Positions 27,766 to 36,282 of a stretch of DNA of 64,000 bases are shown piece after piece. How positions within the stretch are numbered: the first letter of the stretch is position 1; each line of letters opens with the position of its first letter. Source of the stretch: Bog-950 sp046329535 (GTDB lineage Bacteria; Bacteroidota; Bacteroidia; Chitinophagales; LD1); contig JAXLUN010000001.1 in assembly GCA_046329535.1 (NCBI GenBank), forward strand, positions 744,001 through 808,000, given 5' to 3'. Made by a program: the position numbers and the translations under genes. The notes under the pieces are model-generated. The model did not search any database and was not told where the DNA came from. It worked only from the letters and a program-made list of their open reading frames with translations.

Positions 27766-27827
27766 TTGCCCTTGTTGGTCTTCCCGCGCGCAGCCCTTGT
27801 TGTGTGTTATCACCAATAAGAGCAGGG
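27766..27827. repeat. 62-bp dispersed repeat with internal inverted repeat, copy 2
   Basis: Second copy of the 27017-27078 repeat. The right arm of the inverted pair has one change (ACCAATAAG), which still allows a G-U pair on one strand. Confidence 0.8.
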
Positions 27828-27995
27828 CAGCCAAAGGTGCCGCTAAAAAACAACGGGCCGTCAATAAATACTCGATACACCATCACCATGCTTTATCATT
27901 CAAATTCACCTACCGAAACTAACCCATACAAACCGGTTTCCCAAATCATTGGCCTTTCGGCAATCGGCATGCAATTCCATGACAATACCCCACCA
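27828..27995. other. Non-coding stretch with no recognisable feature
   Basis: Part of the 759-nt gene-free interval 27745-28503. Apart from the repeats listed separately, no gene, RNA or clear regulatory site is seen here. Confidence 0.5.
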
Positions 27996-28042
27996 ACCCT
28001 AACACCCTAACACTTTAACACCTTAACACCTTACACCTTAAC
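27996..28042. repeat. Short tandem 8-bp repeat (ACCCTAAC/ACCTTAAC)
   Basis: About six copies of an 8-mer, alternating CCC and CTT variants with one 7-nt copy. It immediately precedes the 21-bp minisatellite. Confidence 0.8.
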
Positions 28043-28066
28043 ACACCAAACCTCCCCAAAATCGGA

Positions 28067-28396
28067 CATAATAGGTTCGCGCCCTGCCATAATTTCTTCC
28101 CGCCTTACCATAAGCGGTTCGCGTCAAGCCATAAGTCATTCCCGCCTGGCCATAAACGGTTCCCGCCAGGGCATAAGCCGTTCGCATCTTCCCATAAATC
28201 ATTCCCGCCTTCCCATAATCGGTTCGCGCCAAGTCATAATCCATTCCCGCCTTCCCATAAACGGTTTGCGCCAAGCCATAATCTATTCCCGCCTTCCTGT
28301 AAACGGTTCGCGTCAAACCATAATCCGTTCCCGCCCGGTCATAAATGGTTCGCGCCAAACCATAAGCGATTCCCGCCTAAGCATAAGCACCTCAGG
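28067..28396. repeat. 21-bp minisatellite, about 15 copies with a 42-bp higher-order pattern
   Basis: Units begin CATAA every 21 nt from 28067 to 28382. Two unit types mostly alternate, one reading CGGTTCGCGCCAAG after CATAAN and the other CCATTCCCGCCTTCC after CATAAT, giving a 42-bp super-period. No conserved spacers are present, so it is not a CRISPR. On the minus strand it leaves an open frame of 7-residue repeats, as any in-phase 21-bp repeat would. Confidence 0.9.
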
Positions 28397-28503
28397 AACA
28401 AACACACGGCAACCTGCTTGCCTGGTTCCTGATATCTCTCAGCACGCCCGCTTGGGAATAAACTTTTTATTCGCATCCGTGTTTGTATCAAAAAAATAAG
28501 AAA

Positions 28504-29046
28504 ATGGCATTTCCTCAACCCGGCACTCCCGCTCCCGCTTTTACCGCCAAAGACCAAAACGGACAAACCGTGAAGCTTCAGGATTTTAAAGGCACTAAGC
28601 TCGTTCTCTATTTCTACCCCAAAGACGATACTCCCGGCTGCACCGCCCAGGCCTGCAGTCTGCGCGATAACTACAGAGCCCTTCAAAAGGCGGGCTATCA
28701 GATAATAGGCATCAGCACCGATGATGAAAAACGCCACACCAGGTTTCGGCAGAAATATAACCTGCCCTTCACCCTGCTGGCCGATACCGATAAAAAAGTG
28801 CACGAAGCCTACGGCACCTGGATTAAAAAGTCGATGTATGGCCGCGAGTATATGGGCACGGCCCGCGTTACCTTTCTTATCAATGCCAAAGGCCTGATAG
28901 AAGAAGTGATAGAAAAGGTGAACACCAAAGAACATGCGGCACAAATCATGGGCGAAGCACCGGCCACCAAGCCGGCTGCCAAAGCCCCGAAGAAAGCGGC
29001 CGTAAAAAAGGCAGCGGCCAAAAAAGCGGTGGCTAAAAAGAAATAG
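28504..29046 (+). CDS. bcp: Thioredoxin-dependent peroxiredoxin (Bcp/PrxQ type) with Lys/Ala-rich tail
   Basis: Cytoplasmic thiol peroxidase that reduces H2O2 and organic hydroperoxides, recycled by thioredoxin. The start was set at the ATG of MAFPQPGTPAPAF, 21 nt inside a longer open frame. The core (about residues 1-150) has FYPKDDTPGCTAQAC with the peroxidatic Cys and, five residues on, the resolving Cys typical of Bcp. Unusually, about 30 residues follow the normal end (PAAKAPKKAAVKKAAAKK and on), a histone-H1-like Lys/Ala/Pro tail that could bind DNA or RNA. Total is 180 residues against about 150 for the family. The gene follows the minisatellite and is followed by a terminator. Confidence 0.92.
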   Translation: MAFPQPGTPAPAFTAKDQNGQTVKLQDFKGTKLVLYFYPKDDTPGCTAQACSLRDNYRALQKAGYQIIGISTDDEKRHTRFRQKYNLPFTLLADTDKKVHEAYGTWIKKSMYGREYMGTARVTFLINAKGLIEEVIEKVNTKEHAAQIMGEAPATKPAAKAPKKAAVKKAAAKKAVAKKK

Positions 29047-29085
29047 CCCGCTGCTTCATCCGCTCCACGCGGGGCCGTTTTTGTT
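29046..29085 (+). terminator. Probable terminator after bcp
   Basis: GCCCGC and GCGGGGC pair with one bulge, followed by CCGTTTTTGTTTT. It lies directly after the bcp stop codon. Confidence 0.5.
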
Positions 29086-29111
29086 TTATACCTTCGGCCC
29101 CAGTTCACTGC

Positions 29112-29870
29112 ATGAGTCAGCCCGTTTCACTTTACATACTTACCTGCAACAGCGCCTGGTATCTGCCGCTTATTCTGGAGCGTAGCCAAACCCTGGCCGA
29201 TGAAATACTGATACTCGATAGCGGCAGCACCGATAACACGCTCTCCGTGGCCGAATCGTTTGGTTGCAGAATTTTGTTTCGCCCTTTCGATAATTTCAGA
29301 AACCAGCGCGCTTATGCCATTGCGCAATGCAGCCACCCCTGGGTGCTCTCTTTCGATAGCGATGAAGTGCCCTCTGAAGAACTGGCGCAGGCCATCAACC
29401 GTTTGAAACAAACAGCCTTTCAGCACGATGCTTACACCATCCGGAGAGATTGGTGGGTGTTGGGTAAAAAGGTGCATGTGATGTATCCCGTAGTCAGCCC
29501 CGATTATCCCATCCGGCTGTTTAACCGCCAGTGGGTTAGTTACGATGAACGAAGCACAGCTGTGCACGAAACTCCGCACGGATACACCTCGCTGGGGCAG
29601 ATAGAGGCTCCGCTGCATCATTACACTTTTCACACGGCAGAGGAACTGAAAACGAAACTCGATTTATACACTACCATAGCCGCCCGCGACCTGCACGAGC
29701 AGCAAAAACCAATTACCTGGTTTAAACTATTCGCCAGTCCGGTGGCAGCCTGGTTTAAATGGTATGTGATTAAAGGCGGATGGAAAGATGGCCGAACCGG
29801 CTTCACGCTGGCCAAATATGTTTTTGATTACACCCGGCTGAAATATCTCAAAGCCCGGCAACTCCGCTGA
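29112..29870 (+). CDS. Family 2 glycosyltransferase, WaaE/KdtX-like
   Basis: A 252-residue GT2 enzyme, probably adding a sugar to lipopolysaccharide core or another surface glycan at the cytoplasmic face of the membrane. The GT-A fold start is VSLYILTCNSAWYLP, then ADEILILDSGSTDNT (nucleotide-binding Asp). SFDSDE is the metal-binding DxD-type motif. RDWWVLGKKV and the later RLF-R pattern are typical of the WaaE-like (core heptose glucosyltransferase) group. Length matches that group (about 250-260). It abuts the serine hydrolase gene with no gap, the stops facing each other. Donor and acceptor sugars are unknown. Confidence 0.85.
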   Translation: MSQPVSLYILTCNSAWYLPLILERSQTLADEILILDSGSTDNTLSVAESFGCRILFRPFDNFRNQRAYAIAQCSHPWVLSFDSDEVPSEELAQAINRLKQTAFQHDAYTIRRDWWVLGKKVHVMYPVVSPDYPIRLFNRQWVSYDERSTAVHETPHGYTSLGQIEAPLHHYTFHTAEELKTKLDLYTTIAARDLHEQQKPITWFKLFASPVAAWFKWYVIKGGWKDGRTGFTLAKYVFDYTRLKYLKARQLR

Positions 29871-31040
29871 TTATTCTTCACCGGTTAGCACCGAATCGTT
29901 TTTATAGCCGTAAAGAATTTCCCATACCGGCAGAATATTATACACCGAGCGGTTAAACTTATTCGACAGGATAATGACAGCCGTAGTATCTTGTATGTTA
30001 CGGTAAAATACGGTGTTGTTGCCATGCCACCAGCCGTTGTGATATACCAGATAACTGCTGTCAGTTTTTTGTGTCAGCCTCCAGCCGTAACCGTAATTTC
30101 TTTTGCCGGGGTGTTCAAAGCTTCGGGGCGCATAAGCCTCCTGCATCATCGCCTGCGATAACAGCTGACCATCGTAAAAAGCCTTATCCCACAAGAACAT
30201 ATCGTGTACGGTAGAATAACAACCCTTGTCGCCCACCACTCCGTCAAAGCAATCGTCATATTGTATCTGCCATTTCGAGTTATAGCTGATGGCAATTTTG
30301 CGGTCGCTGCTGTCGGTGTAATCATAAATAAACGAATGGCTCATACCTAATGGTTTAAAAAAAGTTTCGGCCATAAAATCTTTAAATCGCTGACCCGATA
30401 CCTTTTCTACAATAGTGGCCAATAAAAGATAGTTGGTGTTGCAGTATTCAAACTTTCTGTCGGGCAAAGCATATACAGCGGGCTTCTCGCGGTACATCAT
30501 GTCAATGACCGTGGCATTGGTCAGAAACTCATTCTTTTTGCATTTACCCGAGCAGAAATACAGGTAGTTAGGTAAGCCCGAACGGTGGCAGAGTAAATCT
30601 TTAACCCGAATACCGGCATAGGGAAACAGGGGCAGGAATTTTTGCAGAGAGTCATCCAGTTGCAGCAGCCGATGCTCGGCACACCACAGCACAGCCGTAG
30701 CGGTCAAGGTTTTAGATACCGAAGCTAACTGAAAGGAATTGGTATCAGTCAGCAAATCTTTGTTCCGGTAATCGCAGTAGCCGAAACATTTTTCATAAAT
30801 CGGCTCTCCGCGCAACGAAATAAGAACGCTCCCGCTAAAGCCATTGAGGACACTGCGGTTAGTAAAGAAAGTATCGAGGCTATTGTAAAGTTGCTCGCGT
30901 TTTTTTTCATCGATGGTCGGTTTAGCGGGTAGTGCCGGCTTTCTCCGAAACAGTTTACGCGTTTCGGTAGGTAGCAGAAAATAACCCAACAGCAAAGCAG
31001 TCAGTAAAACGAAGCCGCCACCGTATATCCATTTTTTCAC
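29871..31040 (-). CDS. Serine hydrolase, class C beta-lactamase/DD-peptidase fold (copy 1)
   Basis: A 389-residue serine hydrolase (PF00144). A single N-terminal membrane segment (about residues 6-22) suggests an envelope location. The catalytic SxxK is LASVSKTLTA, the YxN-type motif is FEYCNTNY, and HNGWWHGN supplies the third (HxG-like) element in place of KTG. True class C beta-lactamases have KTG, so esterase or D-amino-acid peptidase activity is more likely. It is a close paralogue of the next gene downstream in coordinate order (31098-32318), with the same motifs. The two are probably cotranscribed on the minus strand with a 57-nt gap. Confidence 0.87.
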   Translation of the reverse strand: MKKWIYGGGFVLLTALLLGYFLLPTETRKLFRRKPALPAKPTIDEKKREQLYNSLDTFFTNRSVLNGFSGSVLISLRGEPIYEKCFGYCDYRNKDLLTDTNSFQLASVSKTLTATAVLWCAEHRLLQLDDSLQKFLPLFPYAGIRVKDLLCHRSGLPNYLYFCSGKCKKNEFLTNATVIDMMYREKPAVYALPDRKFEYCNTNYLLLATIVEKVSGQRFKDFMAETFFKPLGMSHSFIYDYTDSSDRKIAISYNSKWQIQYDDCFDGVVGDKGCYSTVHDMFLWDKAFYDGQLLSQAMMQEAYAPRSFEHPGKRNYGYGWRLTQKTDSSYLVYHNGWWHGNNTVFYRNIQDTTAVIILSNKFNRSVYNILPVWEILYGYKNDSVLTGEE

Positions 31041-31097
31041 GGGCGTAAAATAACAGGAAAATAATAGCGGGAAAGAAGATTGATGAGGGTCGGTATA

Positions 31098-32318
31098 CTA
31101 TTGAATCTGAGCTTCCAATTCAGCCTCTATGTTTTTAATTAATCCTAAAGCACTCCACACGGGTTGCGTCCAGTAATTGGCATGGTTCGATTTATTGCCC
31201 AGCACAATTACGGTAAAGCCGTTTTGCAAATCGCGGGCAAAAACATTGTTGCTTCCATGCCAGAAACCATTGTGGTAAATCAGATAACTTTTATCAGACT
31301 GCTTGCTCATGCGCCAGCCATACCCATAGTTTTTCGATTTATCCTTGGCAAACGAATAGCGGTCTAAACTGCGCGGCTTATAAGCTTCATTCAGCGTTTC
31401 ATCGCTCAGCAGCAAACCGGTTCTTAAAGCGTTATCCCATTTCAGCATATCATCTACCGAAGAATAAATTCCTTTGTCGCCTACCACTCCGTCAGCCGCA
31501 CAATCTTTCCATATTCTACCCTTAGAATCATAACTGATGGTGCAGCAGTTAGCTCCGGCTTCGTTAGCATCAAATACATAACTGTTGCTCATGCCCAGGG
31601 GCGAGAAAACATAATCATGCATGAATTTTTTGAAGGTCATGCCCGTAGCCTTTTCAACAATAGAGGCCAGGATGGCGTAGTTGGTATTGCAGTAAATAAA
31701 CATGCGGTCGGGCCGGCAGCGTATTTCCGGTTTTTTGGTCATAAGCACCTGCATCATCTGCTCATTCGTCATATACGGGTCGGTGATTCCGGTGTAGTAT
31801 TTATCCCAGTAAGTATAGTCGGGTAATCCGCTGCGGTGGCTAAGCAGTAAACGCACAGTAATGTCGCGGTAGGGAAACTCAGGGAAAAATTTCTGAACCG
31901 AATCATCCAGTGATAAAAAGCCCTGTTCCGCCAGTAACAGAATAGCCGTGGCTGTAAAGGTTTTGGAAACAGAAGCCAGCTGAATAGAAGATTGTGTGGT
32001 GAGGGTATCTTTGTAAGTAAGATTGCCGTAACCGAAAGCCGCGCTGTAAATAGGCTTACCATCTTTCGCCACCATTACACAGCCGTTAAAATGATCATTC
32101 TTAACCCGTTTACGGTAAAAGGAATCAATCTTGGAAGCCACCTGCTGCGAAAAAACATCATATATGTTTTCTGCCGGAATATCTGATTCGCAGTTTTCTG
32201 TAACCGATAAAGTCGGGTTGCTGCCGGCTACACAGTCATTAACCAAAGCCATGGCTAAACTAAGCAGGGCAAAAGTCATTACTTTGATTCTTAAGGGTGT
32301 AAATAGTTTCAAATCCAA
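31098..32318 (-). CDS. Serine hydrolase, class C beta-lactamase/DD-peptidase fold (copy 2)
   Basis: A 406-residue paralogue of the neighbouring serine hydrolase, transcribed first. The N-terminal hydrophobic segment (ALLSLAMALVNDCVAG, about 17-32) is a likely signal peptide, so this copy may be released to the periplasm whereas copy 1 has a membrane anchor. Catalytic motifs are LASVSKTFTA, FIYCNTNY and HNGFWHGS. HRSGLPDYTYW after the active site is shared with copy 1. Tandem duplication with divergence is the simplest origin. The substrate is unknown; peptidoglycan-peptide or ester hydrolysis is plausible for the family. Confidence 0.87.
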   Translation of the reverse strand: MDLKLFTPLRIKVMTFALLSLAMALVNDCVAGSNPTLSVTENCESDIPAENIYDVFSQQVASKIDSFYRKRVKNDHFNGCVMVAKDGKPIYSAAFGYGNLTYKDTLTTQSSIQLASVSKTFTATAILLLAEQGFLSLDDSVQKFFPEFPYRDITVRLLLSHRSGLPDYTYWDKYYTGITDPYMTNEQMMQVLMTKKPEIRCRPDRMFIYCNTNYAILASIVEKATGMTFKKFMHDYVFSPLGMSNSYVFDANEAGANCCTISYDSKGRIWKDCAADGVVGDKGIYSSVDDMLKWDNALRTGLLLSDETLNEAYKPRSLDRYSFAKDKSKNYGYGWRMSKQSDKSYLIYHNGFWHGSNNVFARDLQNGFTVIVLGNKSNHANYWTQPVWSALGLIKNIEAELEAQIQ

Positions 32319-32386
32319 ATCTTTGTGCTTCTTTTTACTGAAAACGCGAAGATATGTTTCACTCTTAAACCTGCAAGAGGTGTCCG

Positions 32387-33040
32387 TTAAACTTTAATGT
32401 TAATAGGAATACTATTGTAGACAGCGAAGAAATGAGCCAAAGTGCCTGCCAACACAAATAAATGCCACACTGCATGGTGGTAGTTGAGTCTTTTCCATAA
32501 ATAAAACACCACTCCTATGGAATAGAATATGCCGGAGGCCAGAATGTACATGAAAATCTGTGCAGGCACGTTAGCTATCAAAGGTCGTATGATAAAAACA
32601 GCCATCCAGCCCAGCGCCAGGTAAATAGCCACCTCAAGCAAGGTATGTTTTCCGGTAAAAAAGACTTTCAATAAGCTGCCCAGTAAAATAGCGGTCCACA
32701 TTACTGAAAGAAAAATGGTGGCGGTTTCGGCAGGGGTATATTTAATAACAAGAGGAGTGTAGCTTCCACCTATCATCACAAAAATCCCGATATGATCCCA
32801 GATGCGGAGAATTCTTTTGGTATGGGTATTTTGTTTTACGGCATGATATACGGTAGATGCAGTATAAACCATTAGCATTCCAAAGCCATAAACAGAAACT
32901 CCCCATACGGTAGAGCAGGTGCTTTTTTCTATCGCATTAATAATGAGTAAGGGAATAGTAACCAGCGCAAATAATACACCCACACCATGTGTTAAGTAGT
33001 TGGCTTTTTCTTCATCGGGTGTTTGCTCGCGTCTTTTCAT
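32387..33040 (-). CDS. Hemolysin III family (PAQR-related) membrane protein
   Basis: A 217-residue, seven-helix inner-membrane protein of the hemolysin III/YqfA group, related to PAQR receptors. The start was placed at MKRREQTPDEEKANYLTHG, which matches the usual N-terminus; an upstream open extension was rejected. The conserved metal-site pattern is present: TASTVYHAV (Ser and His), RIWDHIGIF (Asp) and the final HHAVWHLFVLAGTLAHF (two His). These residues bind zinc in PAQR relatives and suggest a membrane hydrolase or lipid-homeostasis function. Hemolysis is a historical label. It is divergent from comM. Confidence 0.9.
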   Translation of the reverse strand: MKRREQTPDEEKANYLTHGVGVLFALVTIPLLIINAIEKSTCSTVWGVSVYGFGMLMVYTASTVYHAVKQNTHTKRILRIWDHIGIFVMIGGSYTPLVIKYTPAETATIFLSVMWTAILLGSLLKVFFTGKHTLLEVAIYLALGWMAVFIIRPLIANVPAQIFMYILASGIFYSIGVVFYLWKRLNYHHAVWHLFVLAGTLAHFFAVYNSIPINIKV

Positions 33041-33130
33041 GATTAGTTTTGAACTGGGTGAAATTGATGAATTACTATTGCAATGCAAAAGCACTTCCAT
33101 CTTTTTTCTTTTAATTCGTAAGTAATTATT

Positions 33131-34678
33131 ATGCTGGTAAAAACTTTCGGCAGTGCAGTTTACGGAGTAGATGCGGCCACTATAACAATTGAAGTAAATG
33201 TGGGTGGAGAAGGGAAACTGAACTACGTAGTTGTAGGCCTGCCCGATAATGCTGTGCGAGAAGGGGTATCGAGAATTGAAACGGCAGTTAAGCAATCAAA
33301 GTTTAGAATGCCTCGAGCCCGTATAGTTTTGAATCTGTCACCTGCCGATATTAAAAAAGAAGGAACTGCCTACGATTTACCCATGGCTATTGGTATACTG
33401 GCATCGTCTGCACAAATTAACAATGTGAATGTGTTGAAGGATTATATCATTATGGGAGAACTTTCTCTTGATGGCGGTATACTGCCCATAAAAGGAGCTT
33501 TGCCTATTGCTATACAGGCTCGCAAAGAGAAGTTTAAAGGTATTATTTTACCCAAAGTCAATGCAAGAGAAGCTGCAATTGTCAATAATCTGGATGTGAT
33601 AGGAGTAGATAATCTTAAAGAGGTGGTCGATTTTTTGGAGGGGAAGGGAAATATAGAACCAACCATTGTAAATACCCGCGAAGAGTTTGAAAACAACATT
33701 CTTAAAAGTGAGTATGATTTTTCGGATGTAAAGGGGCAGGAAAATATTAAGCGGGCACTTGAAATAGCTGCAGCGGGAGGCCATAATGTAATTTTGATTG
33801 GCCCACCTGGTGCCGGAAAAACTATGCTGGCAAAACGTTTCCCAACCATACTTCCTCCGCTAAGTTTAAACGAAGCTCTTGAAACGACTAAAATTTATTC
33901 AGTAGCCGGCAAGCTTTCTAAAAATGCGTCTCTTATTTATCAGCGTCCTTTCAGGGCACCTCACCATACTATCAGTGATGTAGCTTTAGTTGGAGGAGGA
34001 AGTAACCCGCATCCGGGAGAAATATCGCTGGCACATAACGGAGTTCTTTTTCTGGATGAGTTGCCCGAGTTTAAGCGCACGGTACTTGAAGTCATGCGCC
34101 AACCAATGGAAGAGAGAAGCGTAACCATTTCACGATCTAAGTTTTCGGTGGTGTATCCTGCCGGTTTTATGTTGGTTGCGTCTATGAATCCCTGCCCATG
34201 CGGTTACTTTAATCATCCTGAAAAAGAATGTGTTTGTGCTCCGGGCATTGTTCAGAAGTATTTGAATAAAATATCAGGACCGTTGCTGGATAGAATTGAT
34301 TTGCATGTAGAAGTAACACCGGTTGCATTTAACGAGCTTTCAAGTAATCAGAAGTTTGAGAAGAGCGAGTCTATTCGTGAGCGAGTTATTCAGGCCCGGG
34401 AGATTCAGGGAAAACGTTTTGAAGGTAGAAGTGGTTTGTACTGTAACGCTCAAATGGAAGCACAATTGGTACAAGATATTTGTGTGATTACCGATGCCGG
34501 TAAAAATTTGTTGAAGCGCGCCATGGAGAAGCTGAGTCTGTCAGCGCGAGCATACGACCGTATAATCAAAGTAAGCCGCACCATTGCCGACCTGGCAGGA
34601 AGTCAGGAAATAAAAACCGAACACTTAGCCGAAGCTATTCAGTTCCGAAGTTTAGATAGGGAAAACTGGGTGGGTTAA
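33131..34678 (+). CDS. comM: YifB/ComM family Mg-chelatase-like AAA+ ATPase
   Basis: A 515-residue cytoplasmic AAA+ helicase-like protein. In other bacteria ComM promotes branch migration during natural transformation, making integration of non-identical DNA more efficient. Domains: N-terminal ChlI/Lon-like domain (about 20-140), AAA+ core with Walker A GPPGAGKTMLAKR (about 224-236) and Walker B FLDELPEF, then the C-terminal Mg-chelatase domain (ARAYDRIIKVSRTIADL). The cysteine cluster CPCGYFNHPEKECVC, a zinc-binding insert of the family, is intact. Length is normal. The gene is widespread also in non-competent bacteria, so competence cannot be inferred from it. Confidence 0.93.
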   Translation: MLVKTFGSAVYGVDAATITIEVNVGGEGKLNYVVVGLPDNAVREGVSRIETAVKQSKFRMPRARIVLNLSPADIKKEGTAYDLPMAIGILASSAQINNVNVLKDYIIMGELSLDGGILPIKGALPIAIQARKEKFKGIILPKVNAREAAIVNNLDVIGVDNLKEVVDFLEGKGNIEPTIVNTREEFENNILKSEYDFSDVKGQENIKRALEIAAAGGHNVILIGPPGAGKTMLAKRFPTILPPLSLNEALETTKIYSVAGKLSKNASLIYQRPFRAPHHTISDVALVGGGSNPHPGEISLAHNGVLFLDELPEFKRTVLEVMRQPMEERSVTISRSKFSVVYPAGFMLVASMNPCPCGYFNHPEKECVCAPGIVQKYLNKISGPLLDRIDLHVEVTPVAFNELSSNQKFEKSESIRERVIQAREIQGKRFEGRSGLYCNAQMEAQLVQDICVITDAGKNLLKRAMEKLSLSARAYDRIIKVSRTIADLAGSQEIKTEHLAEAIQFRSLDRENWVG

Positions 34679-34705
34679 CACAGAACTTAACCCCTGGTTA
34701 AATTT

Positions 34706-35758
34706 TCAATATGCAGCGAGCTTGTCTTTGAGATTATTAATGGGTCTTTCAAAGAAATACCACGATACAGATCCAATGATTATCAGTAAACAAAAACGAC
34801 TAATAAGTATCCACATAAATCGTGGTTCATGTCCTGCTATTTGGGAGTAAACTTGTACAAATGGCTCATCTACGTATAGCAGATGAAACAAGTAAAGTCC
34901 GTAGCTTATCCTACCAATGTAAATCAAAGCAGGGTTATTAAAAATTACATCCATTATGGAAGGAGAGCTCTTTAAACAGATAAGTATTAAACTAACCGCA
35001 GATATACTACTGCCTATTCTGAATGACGTTTGGAAAAAAAGATTGTTATTGGATAGCTTGGAAATAATCATTATTAACAGCCCGGCTAGGAAAAAGTAGA
35101 TGCTGTATTGGGCATGATTAGTTACATTTTGGGGATGATATTTAAAATAGTAGGCGAGCAATCCTCCGGCAGCAAAAAGATCAAAACAAGCTGGGAGCAG
35201 AGTTGTTCCCATAGGAAAATCAATACCTAGAGTGGTTATTGGCGAATAATAAAAAAAGCGAAATGCAATGCCAGTAAAGATGGTTCCTATCAATATTTTT
35301 TTCAGAAACTTATGGGGAGTAAGCAATATCACCCACGGCCAAATCAAATAAAATTGTTCTTCTACGGACAACGACCATAAATGAACAAAATTTTTTAATT
35401 TGAGATTATACAGCCACGCATATACGTTGTTCAGGTATAAGATATCCCATGTGAAATGTTGACGTATAGTAGCATTCGGATAGGAGTATGTGTAACAAAT
35501 AAACAAAACCAGATAATAGATCGGAAAAATGCGGAGAAATCTACGGATATAAAACTTCTTCAACACAGATGATACGTCTGTTCCGTTTGTTTCAGATTTA
35601 TTTTTCAGAAGTATTAGTGTGATTAAAAAGCCGCTTAACACAAAGAATATTTCAACACCTATATTGGCGATATAGAATTTGCTCAACATAAGCCAGTGTC
35701 CGGCTATAACCATTAGGATAGATAAGCCTCTTAATCCATCCAATTTGACGAAGTGCAT
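34706..35758 (-). CDS. Acyltransferase family 3 (OafA/YrhL-like) membrane protein
   Basis: A 350-residue integral membrane acyltransferase that typically O-acetylates surface polysaccharides or lipids. Landmarks are GLRGLSILMVIAGHW near the N-terminus with the catalytic His, an RRFLRIFPIYYLV arginine-rich motif, and LWSLSVEEQFYLIWP. About ten hydrophobic helices are visible. There is no C-terminal SGNH domain. It may act with the nearby glycosyltransferase or other glycan genes but is not in an operon with them. Acceptor unknown. Confidence 0.9.
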   Translation of the reverse strand: MHFVKLDGLRGLSILMVIAGHWLMLSKFYIANIGVEIFFVLSGFLITLILLKNKSETNGTDVSSVLKKFYIRRFLRIFPIYYLVLFICYTYSYPNATIRQHFTWDILYLNNVYAWLYNLKLKNFVHLWSLSVEEQFYLIWPWVILLTPHKFLKKILIGTIFTGIAFRFFYYSPITTLGIDFPMGTTLLPACFDLFAAGGLLAYYFKYHPQNVTNHAQYSIYFFLAGLLIMIISKLSNNNLFFQTSFRIGSSISAVSLILICLKSSPSIMDVIFNNPALIYIGRISYGLYLFHLLYVDEPFVQVYSQIAGHEPRFMWILISRFCLLIIIGSVSWYFFERPINNLKDKLAAY

Positions 35759-35775
35759 AAATTATTTTACGATTA

Positions 35776-36228
35776 TTAACGCAGTCTATCTAAACTTCTC
35801 ACCAGTTCCTCATCCTTACGAATAAAGTAGAATGCCAATAGTTGCAAGACAACCGCAGCGGCAGCCAGCAAATTCCAAGGGGTAAGAATCACGTCACCTA
35901 CGAATACTTTTGTTTGGTATTTGAAAAATACAAAGCCCTCTGCACTGGCAATTAGTATTATCGCAAACCAGCAAAGGAGCATTTGCAAAGTGCGTTTTTT
36001 ATAAACAAATATATTGAGTAAGGAAATTCCGATGGCCGTACCGGTTAAAATGGAATTAATCAGATAGATATACGGTTGGTCATTGAAAACCCAACTAACA
36101 CCTACTCCCCATCCTTGAACTACATCACTGAAATTAGGCGATTCAACAGCAATAAGAGGAAACCATAAAAACAATCCCAATACAATAATTGACAGAAGTA
36201 GAAAAACGGTTTGTATTCTTTGTATCAT
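35776..36228 (-). CDS. DUF4293 domain membrane protein
   Basis: A 150-residue protein with four membrane helices. The start was set at MIQRIQTVFLLLSII, the nearly invariant beginning of DUF4293 proteins of Bacteroidota, 51 nt inside a longer open frame. The short tail after the last helix (FYFIRKDEELVRSLDRLR) is also typical, with charged residues ending at a conserved RxR-like motif. Function is unknown; in this phylum the gene is often found near housekeeping loci. It diverges from the thiolase gene. Confidence 0.85.
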   Translation of the reverse strand: MIQRIQTVFLLLSIIVLGLFLWFPLIAVESPNFSDVVQGWGVGVSWVFNDQPYIYLINSILTGTAIGISLLNIFVYKKRTLQMLLCWFAIILIASAEGFVFFKYQTKVFVGDVILTPWNLLAAAAVVLQLLAFYFIRKDEELVRSLDRLR

Positions 36229-36282
36229 ATCAGATATTTGAAAAGTTATTTTTGATGTCACAAACCTAATTTTTTTCAAAAT

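Noticed and set aside
27996..28042. Telomere-like CCCTAA repeats
   Set aside because: Only about six imperfect copies inside a bacterial chromosome; no terminal context.
28038..28358. Open frame of 7-residue repeats on the minus strand through the minisatellite
   Set aside because: A 21-bp repeat stays open in several frames by arithmetic; there is no recognisable start signal and the frame simply follows the repeat.
28067..28396. CRISPR array
   Set aside because: Units are directly tandem with no unique spacers and no cas genes.
28339..28944. 201-codon antisense frame over bcp
   Set aside because: It lies fully opposite a well-supported peroxiredoxin gene and the minisatellite; no domain is seen.
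29871..32318. Beta-lactamase resistance genes
   Set aside because: Both lack the KTG motif of true class C enzymes and have HNG-type motifs of esterase/peptidase-like serine hydrolases.
33041..33295. N-terminal extension of the hemolysin III gene
   Set aside because: It overlaps the start of comM on the other strand and family alignments begin near MKRREQTPDEE.
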